DNA from: Polytrichum commune
Taxonomy: Eukaryota > Streptophyta > Polytrichopsida > Polytrichales > Polytrichaceae
DNA length: 64,000 nt
Direction: 5' to 3'
NCBI GenBank assembly: GCA_950295325.1
Contig: OX485809.1
Span: forward strand, 23,870,001 to 23,934,000
In this document: in pieces, positions 40,810 to 52,045 of the stretch
Numbering within the stretch: position 1 is the stretch's first letter
Layout of the letters: every line of letters begins with the position of its first letter
Program-made: the position numbers and the translations under genes
Notes under the pieces: model-generated
Seen by the model: the letters and a program-made list of their open reading frames with translations, nothing else
Told to the model about the DNA's origin: nothing
The model's database searches: none

Positions 40810-41484
40810 AGTTTGTTTGAGAAGATGTTCGGAAAGCATCCTGGATGAAATAAGCATGGGGACTTGGATGTGCTGTAGATTTATATAACAAACTCACTTC
40901 CATGGAATTGGAAAGTGGAGGGGTTGGTCAATGCACTCGAAAATTCCAGAGTATCTTAGTGGGGAGGTACATGTTGATTGCATTTCACATGTTGAGAGAA
41001 TCTCCCACTGAGAGCTGAGTTCAGTTTCCATGCTGAATGTGGGAGGCAATGTACAAAGTTAGCGAGTCAGTTCAGAATATCCGTTCAAGCTGCAATTAGC
41101 GGTCACACACATCAATTTTTGTACTATCTTCCAAGAACATACTGATTCATTTGTGTGATTCATCTATTCCTGGAATTCAGAGATAATAGTATTTTCTAAC
41201 CTTTATATACACTAACGCCCTGCCTTCAACAGTATTAGGGAAGATTTGTCATGAACTTCGTGATCTAGAAATTCATATTAGTATCTCGTGTTGCACATAG
41301 ATGAGTTCTTATGTCTTTTGCATGTAATTCTGATTGAGTTCAATAAGTTGGATTTTCTAGCCACAGTAGTGTTCTTACTTGTACACCAACTATTTTTTGA
41401 GAATTTGCTCCAATCTGATCCATTCAGAGGACTTTTTAATATCCAATATGGGTCTCATATGCTTAAGTTATTTAGTGTAACTTA

Positions 41485-41780
41485 GGGTGGGTTTACATTA
41501 GGATCCAAAGACCAAGGAAACTCTAAAATTCAAGCTATCCTATTGGCTGAGAGCAAAATCTTGGACCCAATGTGTTTACACTAGGTTCTCATAAGTCCAA
41601 AGTATGAAAAACTGGAGTGGTGTTAATGTGGCACCACTTTCCTGATCAAATCTCATTGGTCCCTCGGGTCCAAACTGGAGTCCAATTGTAAGTCCAAATT
41701 TAAGGTCCGTGGTGTAAATCCAATAAGGTGTGGTTTGGACCCCTAGTTTCTCAAATCCAAACCTTAATGCAAACTCACCC
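41485..41780. mobile_element. MITE, 296 bp, TTA target duplication (Harbinger-like)
   Basis: The left end GGGTGGGTTTACATTAGG and the inverted right end GGGTGAGTTTGCATTAAGG are flanked by TTA at 41,482-41,484 and 41,781-41,783. It lies in the tail-to-tail spacer between the macro-domain gene and the tocopherol methyltransferase gene. It is non-coding. The rest of the spacer (40,810-41,484 and 41,781-42,831) shows no gene. Confidence 0.8.
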
Positions 41781-42831
41781 TTAGATATTGAGGGCAGCTC
41801 CCAATGTAAGATGAAATTGAAAATAAAAGGGGCACTAGAAGTGGAGGAATAAAGCAATCTTGTATTGGTCATTGGTTCATATAACCATGTAGATCATGAG
41901 GAAGCACTATTTGCATGTGAACTTGAACCAACATGTGCATAGTTAACCGTATGAGTACGAAAAACGATTCCCAAGAGTAATTAGTGATTGCAACATCTAG
42001 ATGCTTGAAAAATTGACAGTGATTGTATGCACACTTATAAAAGAACAACCTTCTGTAAGAGGGCATCTCCTTTACACTAATGTAAATTGTAATGCCAAGT
42101 TTGCACTTAAGCCACGTGGCAGGGGAATGCTTCACTGTGTCATGACATAATCCCCTATTCTAGTTTTTCTGCATTTGCTAAGTACTCTATTTTTGGCACA
42201 GGGAGTAACTAGTGCTACTGAATGGGAGGCTCAATAAGATTTCAAAATTTCACGTGTCATTGATCAATTTGCTGCATTGATGACCACCTCAAGTGTAATA
42301 ACTCTAAAGCAGATGTCAGGTGAGACATTGCATTGTGACATACATATGTACAACGAAGTTGATTATGTTTTGATGATGACACCTGCATTTATGAGGGGAT
42401 TGATTAATTTACCACCAGGACACCAAGGCTAGCTTGAGTTTCAGGTATTGCTCACTTGATGCAAGAATTTCAGGTGGCAAGACCATAGGATGATTACTCC
42501 AACTACATGCTACCTTGACTATATTAACAGCAGTACAGAATCCACATACAAAAACGAAACAGCTAGGCAATAAACAGAGTTCTAATGAACCAAATCATGG
42601 TGCGCTTTTCACATTAAAATTGTATTCACGAGTTTCATGTATTCACAGTACCTGTATAGAATCAATGATGAATCAATTGTGTGATGATGAATCATTGTAC
42701 AGATGCTTTCCCAAGCCAGGCCAGGCTTGAGAGTTCTTGTTCAAGGAATCTGATCGCAGTGACTGGTTTGACTTGAGTGTAACCAACTTTGTTAGGGGGA
42801 TGTCAACAAATGTCACCCATCTATGCTAAAT

Positions 42832-45800
42832 TTAAGAACTCTTCCGAGCAGTGATAGCAGCAAATTTGATAAGGCCACGTTGGTAGCCTTGCATCATAAG
42901 TGTCATGGCAAATGCTCCACGCACTGTCGTCCATCCTGCAGATACCAACCCAACTAACTTCAACACTCAAGCATATTATTTCCCCAGAGTAATCTCTAGC
43001 TAGCACAGGATTGAGAGATAAAATAACGACTGCTACCAGCAGACTCTAGAAAGAGGGCTTTGTATTTCAAAGTCCTAATTACAGACATTGCTATCCTCTA
43101 CATATCAAACTTTCATTGCATTCAAAGACTGTTGAGGTGGAACGGAAAAGGTTGTCCAATGACATCCTCCACTTTCACCAACTTGCATAAAGGTGTAAAG
43201 AGTTATGATTTGATGCTTGATTGAACCAACTGGTTCGTATGAAAGGTTACCTGATTTTGCAAGTCCAACCAAGCCTTGGATGCTCAAGGCCGACTTCATA
43301 ACAGCTGGCCAGAAGGGAGTTACGTACTTTGACCAATCTTCACTTTTGATATCCTGTATGACTCAAATAGAACTGCCATCAGCCGAGCCCAAACCCAAGA
43401 GAACCCAATAGAAGAAGAAGCAGCTGGCATCTATACACATAGTGAATTTCACCTTCGGCTCTCTCAAACTAAAGATACTCTTAACTCACCGATTGGTGCC
43501 ACGTCAACAACGGTGACTCAAACAAAAGCAACCGATCATAAGAAGTGTGTCAAACTTGCCCAAAGAATTAAATTCCATGCAGGAGGAGAAGTGTCACTGG
43601 AAGTGTCTCACCTCGAGACCCAAATCTTTTGCCAAAGTGACGTAATCTGATGGGGAGCACCATGCTGGAAGGTAGAAGGCATCGCAAATCTTATCCAAAA
43701 GCTCCTGAGGATAGGCAAGTTTTCAGCGATAAAGTGAGCAAATGAAAGTATCTCCTAACCTGTGCTCAAAATAAAAAGACAATTCCCAACAGTCCCAACA
43801 AGAGCACAGGCATGACAATCACCTCTCTCAGACACAGCAGAAATAAGCTGACTTTACTCCAGCCTCAAGGCCTTCAACACCTTCATCATGAGACAAAGAG
43901 AGGAAGTTTGATCTTACTTAACCAAGGATTCCAAACAGTAACAGCTATTGAGTTCGATGAAGTTAAAAATACCTTCCATCACCGCACATGCTACATCTTC
44001 ATACACATGATGATTGCATGATTTCCCCAGGCCTCGGATACAAAATTTGACAACTGACTCAGGATTTAATGAGAGGGTGCACGAAGTGACTCGAGTCGGT
44101 TAGTCTCTCAAGTCAATAAATTCAGATTTTTTTTGCTTGATTCCCACATCGTCCATCTGCTTGCCCGACTACGGTCACTCATGCGCTGTGCGCTTAGAAT
44201 AAACCTTCACAGATGAAATCTGGATGGATTGGGCGAGAATTTCAACTGAAAAAAGAGTAAGGAATTTGGATGAGGGAAACATACCTTCTCGTCAGGTTTG
44301 AGGGATGTTTCACCCGGTTGCAAATCACGGTGGCACCATGTAACTAGGATGATGCGGCCTCCAGGAGCTGCTACTCTTACTAGCTCCCCCAAAAACTTCA
44401 GTATACCACACAGGAAACTACTTCAGGTCGATTCATCAACCAATATGCCGAATTGGCTAACGAATTTGGCGTCATAAAAAGAAACATAGAATCACTTATC
44501 TTGAAGCCATCAACATCCTTCAGGTATGCTACTATCACTCCGAAATTGAAAGAACAGGACTCACTATAAACAAGTCAATAGCTTGCCAGGGATTTGAAGT
44601 ACTATACATGCGTTGCAAGTAAGGGCCTTCAATTGGCAACATATGTTATACAGGACCTCTGAAATAAATGTGTAGGAATCGTTCAATGAGATAATTAACT
44701 AATTTATCTGGAACAACTCGGCACAAGGTTTTGCGGTATAAGCTGCTGACCTGTTTCTTATCTGGCATATGTTCACCACTTTCCATGGACCACACCAGGT
44801 CAAATGTATCATTCTTGAACGGCTGGTTAAGTGCATTGGCAACTTGGAAGTTCACCTGAATGTCAAATGCCATGTTTAGTCTATAAATAGAATGGAAAAT
44901 TTCAAAGCACCAGATTCTACAAAGCACACTCCTGAGCTCCATACATTTGAGTTATCCTCTAACTCAATATGGCATTTGGTTTGGTGGATTTGCATACAAT
45001 ACCTTCCATACCTTCCACCATAAGTGGAAAGAGATTATTGATATTGAATGCAAAACAACCAATGAAAAATCATAAGGGACCAACTCCCGACATTAAATCC
45101 CATTTGAGTTGAAGGATAATTCTATTGTTAAAACATCTTTTCTTTATTTCAAAAATATAGGTCCAGCCTCCCTTTATTAGCATAAAAATGGATGGAGACT
45201 GTAGGTGAAATTTGATCAAGGTGATCATAACACAAACTAGAACAATGTATTAATTACCAGATCGGACAACCCTTGCTTGGCTGTAATATCAACCGCCCTC
45301 TCCACCTGCACTGGGCTGAGAGTAATGGCACTAACTTTGGCCTGGTATTTTCGAGCCAAATACCGGGCACTGCCACCAATGCCACAACCAATATCTGCTA
45401 TGGTCTTTGGCTTAGCCTCCTCACTATCTGCACAGCCCGGATATTAAGCACCATGTAGTTCATTAGGCACAGGTGTTTGACAGCCCCCTATAGCGTCCTT
45501 TGCTCCGGGTTAGCAATGTAATATTACTTTGATGACATGTCACTCACTCGTCAGCCGCATAAAGAATGAGAAATGTTGCATGATGCAAGTTACTTCAATG
45601 GCAGAAGAGAAAACCCTACTATTTGAAGGCATCCGCAGCGTGAGAGACTGTTAACTGGCGACCTCATTGTAAAGAACTTTCATTATGAATGAGGGGCAAT
45701 GATTCTGGACTCCGGTGTGTATTTTTGACAAAGTTTTTGCAAGTTTTTGACATTTGACATGCAAAAACTTGCACAAAAATAAAATGCATGTCAATTGACA

Positions 45801-47329
45801 CACACAACCACACGTCAATTGACACTTTATAAATTGAAATGACACATACTACTAGGCATGTGACATTGAGGTGACATTTTAGAAGGAAATGTAGATCTCC
45901 ATTGACATTCGTTTTTGTTTTTGACAACGTCTCGTGACACTTTAGATTTGAAGTTGAACGTCAAATGAAATTTGTCAAACATACACACTGTTCTGCTGGA
46001 GGATTGCGGATAGATTCCTTCATGCTCAAGTTTAGCAAGGCACTGTAGGCAGTGCCTATATCCTGGGCGCAACTATTGTCCTCAGTTACAGAAACACTGA
46101 CCAACAGGAGAGGCGCAGAGTAGTGTGTCTCATTTATGTTTTTAATATTTGCACACGAGGAGTACATCCCTCCTCCGTTGCTCGAGGAAGTAACTGAGAT
46201 TATATTCTCATATACTCGCTGAAGTTTCTTCCTTTTCTTTTCTTTTTCAAAAAATAAATCGTGCCTAAACTCAAACTAATTACGCATCTCTTCTATCTTG
46301 GAACCCCTGTACTCCAAGGTCAGAAAACTGATCTTTAGGAATATCCCTCAGGCCAGAAAATGCAACCAGCAAGAACTCTCCCTTATATGTATTAAGCTCA
46401 TTGTGCAACCAGTTTAATTCGAACTACAAATCTCACACAAAACTAAGATGAAAGACGCAACTGAAAATATGGATGCAGTTACTTACTACAGCTCAAAACC
46501 AAGTCGTGTTGGAACTCAAACTACTTACGCATCTCTTCTAACTTGGAGCTCCTGTACTACTAGGACAGAAACCGATCTTTAAAAATATTCATCTGGACCT
46601 CGGACCGGAAAAATGGATCCAGCAAGAATTCTCCTGTAATATGTAATAAGCTCGATGCGGAACCAGGTTAAGTGAAACTGCAAACCTCACGCAAAATTAA
46701 GATAAAGGATCACAAGAGAGCGTCGTCAAAACCAACTCCCAAGCGCAATGCTTTCCGTCGCCGCCTGCCTCATTTCCAAGATTATCTTTCCAGAAAACGA
46801 GTGGTGGAGACGAGATACAGCTAGTGAAAGGCCAATTCTTATTCAATCGCAATTCCGCAAGAGGATAAGCTGGAGGAACGGAACAGTTCCGTCCGGAAGC
46901 ACAAGATTATCTCGTACCAGGAACACCAGCGTACATGAGAGAGCGCTCTATCATCTTGAGCTGCGCGCGTAGGTGATCGGGCGCCACCAGGCTGCTTCCA
47001 TCGGCATTGGCAGCCACATCCTCGTCATCGTAGTAGCCGTGGTGCATGTGCTCCCCCCAGATATCCTCCCACACGCCAGACGACTCGTCGTAGAATCCCG
47101 CAATGCCTTCGTAAAGCTCCGGCTCCGTCCTCTGCGCCACACGGGCCACCACGTCCACTCGCCTCGTCGCCGAAACCGAAGGCATCACCCAGACCTGCGC
47201 TCCCCATGGCCGCGCGCTCCCAGCATTTCCTACGCTGCGCGGTCTCGACGAGGCTGCGAGCTCGACGATTGCGGGTGCGTCCGTGGCCGTGGTGTGCAGG
47301 GGAGCGGGCGCTGTGCGGAGGGCTGCCAT
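42832..47329 (-). CDS. VTE4: Gamma-tocopherol C-methyltransferase, chloroplast
   Basis: Seven exons in order of translation: 47329-46918, 45427-45258, 44855-44751, 44395-44285, 43704-43612, 43353-43251, 42935-42832. They sum to 1,098 bases, 365 residues. The enzyme transfers a methyl group from S-adenosylmethionine to gamma- or delta-tocopherol, the last step of vitamin E synthesis in plastids. The first ~60 residues are rich in Ala, Ser, Thr and Arg, fitting a transit peptide. The mature part begins ELYEGIAGFYDESSGVWEDI, a hallmark of this family, followed by motif I IADIGCGIGGSARYLA (147-162), the SAM-binding NDTFDLVWSMESGEHMPDK, and VTWCHRDL in exon 4. Helical C-terminus VRGAFAMTLMMQGYQRGLIK matches plant enzymes. 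The acceptor of exon 4 (CTGAAG|TTT) is weak but keeps frame. Distinguishing it from related plastid methyltransferases rests on these motifs. Confidence 0.93.
45715..45988. mobile_element. MITE-like repeat, copy 1, in VTE4 intron 1
   Basis: Ends GTGTGTATTTTTGACAAAG and the inverse GTGTGTATGTTTGACAAAT form terminal inverted repeats. The interior, with repeated 'gtcaattgaca' and 'catgtga' words, matches 55,616-55,894. Target duplication is not clear here. Confidence 0.7.
46262..46712 (+). repeat. Tandem duplication (~240 bp) in VTE4 intron 1
   Basis: Segments near 46,268 and 46,509 share 'aactcaaacta(a/c)ttacgcat' followed by 'ctcttct', 'ctgatcttta/cgatcttta', 'ccagcaagaa(c/t)tctcc' and 'aaatctcac/aacctcac' in order. 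Divergence is about 20%. It lies within the intron 45428-46917. Confidence 0.75.
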
Positions 47330-47488
47330 TGCTCAAATTCCGATGCAAACAAACCTTTCCAGCTTCCTTCCGGAAACAAATGGACACAATTTCTGCAGTA
47401 TTTCTGGTCTCGCCTGCCCTTTTGAGCTGCGGCTAATAAGGCACTTTGAACTTTCTCTGCGTCTCTCGATTGTCCCTAGTAGTCGTGT

Positions 47489-47497
47489 CGTATATAC
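47489..47497 (-). promoter_or_regulatory. Possible TATA box of VTE4
   Basis: GTATATAC lies about 160 bp upstream of the VTE4 start codon on the minus strand, in otherwise mixed sequence. The spacing suits a core promoter with a 5' leader of around 125 bases. It is supported only by motif and position. Confidence 0.35.
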
Positions 47498-47499
47498 AT

Positions 47500-49753
47500 A
47501 CCATTGGGGGTAAGGGGCCCTATTGTGGGCACTTCCAACTCCACGTACAATTTTGGCCATTGGATTGTATTGGGAAGTGTCTCAAATAATTAACAATTGT
47601 GTTTTGGTCAAAAGAGCAGTTGAATCTCACGAGGAGCCAATCAAGTTTCTTTTCAATGATTTTAAATAATTAGTAAATACTCTAAAAAATAAGGCGGAGG
47701 CAATCTGAGAGGATAAAAAGCAGACAAAGACTTTGCGTTAATTTGGTGTCCGTTCTCAACTGTAACATTCGCCCAATTCGCGATTGCTAACGAGATGAGG
47801 CAATTTTGACTTGATCCAACAATAAAAAAAATTGCATGGAGATGCATGTGCCCATAATAGGGCTGCAAACCGTACTATTATTTGGCTCCCGAGATTCATT
47901 GAAGTTCAAGGACGATTAAAGGACATGTACGATGAAATTTCGAGCAACAATGTGGGTTAATATTTTAATATGATACGCACTTCTATAAGTTCTTGGAATT
48001 ATACTCGGGGAGGTGATGATCGAAATTTTAGAAAACCACATGAGATAAAATAAGGGTCAATTTGATTCATTTAGGGTAAATTTTATAATTTCGTTAGATG
48101 TACCATAGCATTGGAAATATGTCCCCTACATGATTATATCTAAAAGAGGGTAGTGGATAATTCCTCCATTTTAATAATCAATAAAAAAAAGGTTATAGAC
48201 ATGGGATCAGTAGAATAATTATGGGTTTGACTACTTGGATGAAGAAGTGTGTAGTTTCTATCCAAATTTGAATCAAGTGTGTTAGTATGGAGGGAAATGT
48301 CATGGGATTTTTTTGGGGGGAGGAAGGACTATTTTGGCGCTCCTCAACGGCCGTTGGGTTTTGCAACAACGATGAACACATGGGACCTTGCTGGATGCTT
48401 AAAACCTGATAGCTTCCACCGTTACCTAGAACCGCTTCATGCGATTGGTTTTGGTTTTGTCACAACCTCAATCCTCGATCGTCAAGCTCACACTTGTTCT
48501 TAGCATTATAAAGGGTTTATTTCATGCAGATTGATGATGCAAAGTGACCACTTCCTTTGCAATGTTTTCCGAATGTATTTAATTTAGGGTTAGCTTTCAT
48601 GGTTCGTCTCTTCTTTGTTGGTTTTGTGATTATGAGTTATTTTTGGGGTTTTGGGTATGGTCTTGCAAGGTCTGGATTTAGGGTTACAGTTTGGCATGAG
48701 ACCGAAATAGATCAAGGTGTATACACTCACTAATGAAGGAGCATCTCCAAAGTGCATTGGAATTATGAAGGGGGAGGATGGAGAATCCTGACCTAAGAGT
48801 ATGCCTAGGGAGTTGTATTTTAACCCTTCACATTGTAAATGTTTGTTACAAGGTTTGAATGAGACTATAGTTGAATGTGTTTGTGAACATAATTAAAGTA
48901 AATGTTTTTCATTTTTGTATTTATTTTTTCTTGTATTTGAGTGCAAACTTGTTTTTTGGAGTAGGTGGTTGTGCAAAATTTCATGTCTTGTCATAATTGG
49001 TACTTGTACGATTTATTAAAAAATTGACAAGACTTGATGGAATTGACATTAAGTTAATCCTTAAGTGTCCAAGAGGTCCCAATTGGGCCTCTCCTTGCAC
49101 AAAAATAAGTATTAGAGCTACATCTTTCCATTTTGAAGTTAACCTTGTCAAAAGTGACCCTTTTGGAATCCATTGGATACCTTGATGTTATTGAAGATAT
49201 TAGCTCAAATACGCACTTTGGGTGTCTTTGGATCCATATAATTTATATTTTGATCATCAATGCGAATCACAATTGCTAATCGTTTGAGATGAAATATAAA
49301 GTATGGGTGAAATATAAAGCCATGTACCTTCACATAATGGACGAAAGTGGCTTTCCAGGGCTATGTTCTCCTCTCACCAAAAAGCTTCAGAATAATATGT
49401 TGTTATTCCAAAGTGAAATTGATTTTAGAGCTTGGGAAGTCAAAGGCTTATGGGACTAAAAGTACACCAAGATGGTGGCATATTGCTTGAATCCTAGGGT
49501 AATGTTGTAGAATCACCTCCATGAATTAAAAGTTAATCTCAACTTGGTGGTTTAATTGAAAGAAATACTTTTTGATTGCTAAATATGTATTACATTATGA
49601 AATAAGGAAGGAAATCTATTTGTAAAGAAGACATTCTAGTACAAAATGCGCCTCATCTTCAATTATGTTATAAAACATAAGTGACCATAATACGTTACCA
49701 CTAAGGATTGGGATAGTCGATCACCAACTAGTTTCAATGACGAGTTTATAATT
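47500..49753. other. Spacer without recognisable gene
   Basis: I see no coding frame with protein character, no tRNA-like cloverleaf, and no element ends. It is AT-rich throughout with scattered short poly-A and poly-T runs. Confidence 0.45.
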
Positions 49754-49756
49754 TGA

Positions 49757-51909
49757 GGGGTTGTTTACACTATGGACCATGAAGTCGTCCCAGGGCCATG
49801 TAAGAGCATTGATTGGTTGTTGAACTCTTCTTGGGACCACTTCGGTTTACACCAAGGAAAAAATGTCACAGTGACCATGGAGGTTGAGGCCCCCAAAAGA
49901 CATATTTTTTTAGGCCTACATAATTTATTGACATGGTCCAACAGGTTTGGCAGTGAGAGAGGCAAAATAAGTGGTGTGATAGAAAAAGGCACGGGCCCAT
50001 GGTAGAGAAATGCTCTCATAATAAACTTTTAATGAATTTTCTTTCAGGGGCTTTATATACAACTCTTCCCACAAGTTAAGGCTCACACAAGGCACAATTT
50101 TCAACATCTATGTGATGTAATGAATCTTGAGAAGTAGGTTTGCCCTCTATGTGCCTTGATCATATCATAGCCCATGAGACAAACCATTTCTTCCATGCCC
50201 TACCCCTTAAACCGGCTCCCACATGTCTCACCAAACAATGTGGGACATCTAGAACTCAAGAATTTGAATACACATGGTGAAGCGGGTTGCAAATAATGCT
50301 CAATGTACAATACAAGGTACACATCACATGTAAATGACATTGAACATGTGGGTCCATTCACGATTGGGGTACTACTTTTGGGACAAAGGAATTAATGACT
50401 ATGTCGCATTGAATCTCGATGTTTATTATGATTTACTATTATTTGATTAATAAAATTTGAATAAATAAGTAGATAGGTCATAGGATTTATCAAGAAATAT
50501 ATTATTTATTATTTTTACATAATTAATAATAGATAAATCCTTTATGAAATGAATAGATAGGTCATAGGACTTGTAGAGAGATCATAAGACTTGTTTGGGC
50601 CACATCAATAGCAATTTCATTATTGAAATGTACATCGGAGGTGAATTATTTCATGTTTTGCATCCTAATACCTTGATGTAAGCGTCATGTGTCCATACAT
50701 ATATATTTTATTATGTCCAATTTTATTTCTAAACATTCTTTTTTCATGTAGCCATGTTATTGTATAATGAGGCCCATGTTTCGTTTCATATGTAAAGCTA
50801 TACAATTGGTATGCAATACATCTTTAGTTCTATGGGTACACAATTGAACGATACATGTGAGGAAGATAATTGGGATCATTTCAATTAATTTTTATTATCA
50901 TTTTTAATCCTTATGCTTTAATGTCATGGTATGCGGCGTCGGCAACCACACCTTATCCGTCGGGTTTCATCTATTTAGATTTGGATGGATGAATCTTAGT
51001 TGTGGAGAGAAATCCTCCTAAGTGAGGAGCCTCCTCCTTGGCTTGGCATTCTTGACAAGTCAAGTCTTGTGAGTGAGTGTGTAGAGAGAGCTTGTGTGAG
51101 GTGAAGATTGCATGTGTTTGTAATAAATATTGAGTTCTTTTTCTTTTTCTTACATTCTTGGATTCTCTCGTGGTGGAGTAAGAGATAGCTTGATTCATTG
51201 TGTGCATTTGAAGAGGAATTAAAGCTCTTATGAGTGTTTGATTTTCTTCCTTCTCACTTGTCGAGGTGTGTTGTTGATGTGTGACTTTGCTATGTTTTAG
51301 TGGTGGTTGGTACTCGAGTTGCAGTGACACACAATCGCTATTTACACGACATTAAGGTCAACAATTATGACAGCAACCTTAGATAACCCTAAATCTTGTA
51401 AATTAACTTTGTCGATGTACTTATTATGGAATATTAAATGTAGGTATGATCCAGAATATGCTCCACAATACAAATCTAAGCACACCAACTATGTAAAGTT
51501 ATCTACTTTAGTCCTTCAACCGTTATACACTCATTGCTGGTATCCCAACCGTGAATGCCCCCATGTACAAATTAAATCTCTCATGTTTGTTGTTGTTGTA
51601 AAAATCGTGGTGAGAAGATTTGCAAGCCACATCTTCAACACATTTAACAAGAAGTGAAGACAAGAGAATGGTCAAAATTGATGTTATTTTTCAAAAAGGT
51701 CCTTCTTGAACATTAAACACATTAAAAACCAACACATTCATTTTTTGGTGCATGGTCATTCCTCCTGGTCCACATTCAATTGACACTTAATGAGGGGCCC
51801 AAAGGCTTTGTGAATTAATTATTTAAGAAATCGGACCATGGAAGTTGGACCATGAGAAAAGACCATATTCCATGGTCCGACTTCATGGTCCATGGTGTAA
51901 AACCGGCCA
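49757..51909. mobile_element. TIR element with nested insertion, TGA target duplication
   Basis: Left end GGGGTTGTTTACACTATGG and right end (inverted) GGCCGGTTTTACACCATGG are flanked by TGA at 49,754-49,756 and 51,910-51,912. The outer ~300 bp on the left and ~130 bp on the right match, in reverse, the complete 572-bp element at 58,575-59,146. The interior from about 50,050 to 51,780 is extra and includes a solo LTR (50,922-51,351). So this is an old TIR element enlarged by later insertions. No transposase is recognisable. Confidence 0.75.
50922..51351 (+). mobile_element. Solo LTR nested in a TIR element
   Basis: It begins TGTCATGGTATGCGG and ends ATTTACACGACA, 430 bp, flanked by TTAA on both sides (50,918-50,921 and 51,352-51,355). 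It matches the inverted copy at 28,586-29,060. No internal retrotransposon genes are present. Confidence 0.78.
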
Positions 51910-51928
51910 TGAGATGCAGTAAGCAACG

Positions 51929-52045
51929 ATAGTGTATGACAGCTGGGGTGAACCAACCTGTACACTGGTTCCTTGAAAGCAAGGGTTTAGGCATCCAACA
52001 AGGAACATCTGTATGGGTTGGTTCGCCCAAATTGTGTATGACAAT
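51929..52045. repeat. Small foldback repeat
   Basis: An arm with TGGGGTGAACCAACCTGTAC pairs imperfectly with an inverted arm with TTGGGCGAACCAACCCATAC; each arm is about 48 nt and the loop about 22 nt. It lies 20 bp beyond the end of the TIR element. It could be a mini foldback element or a small-RNA precursor. Confidence 0.6.

Noticed and set aside
46973-47425. A 150-codon plus-strand frame rich in Arg and His.
   Set aside because: It is antisense to the GC-rich first exon of VTE4.
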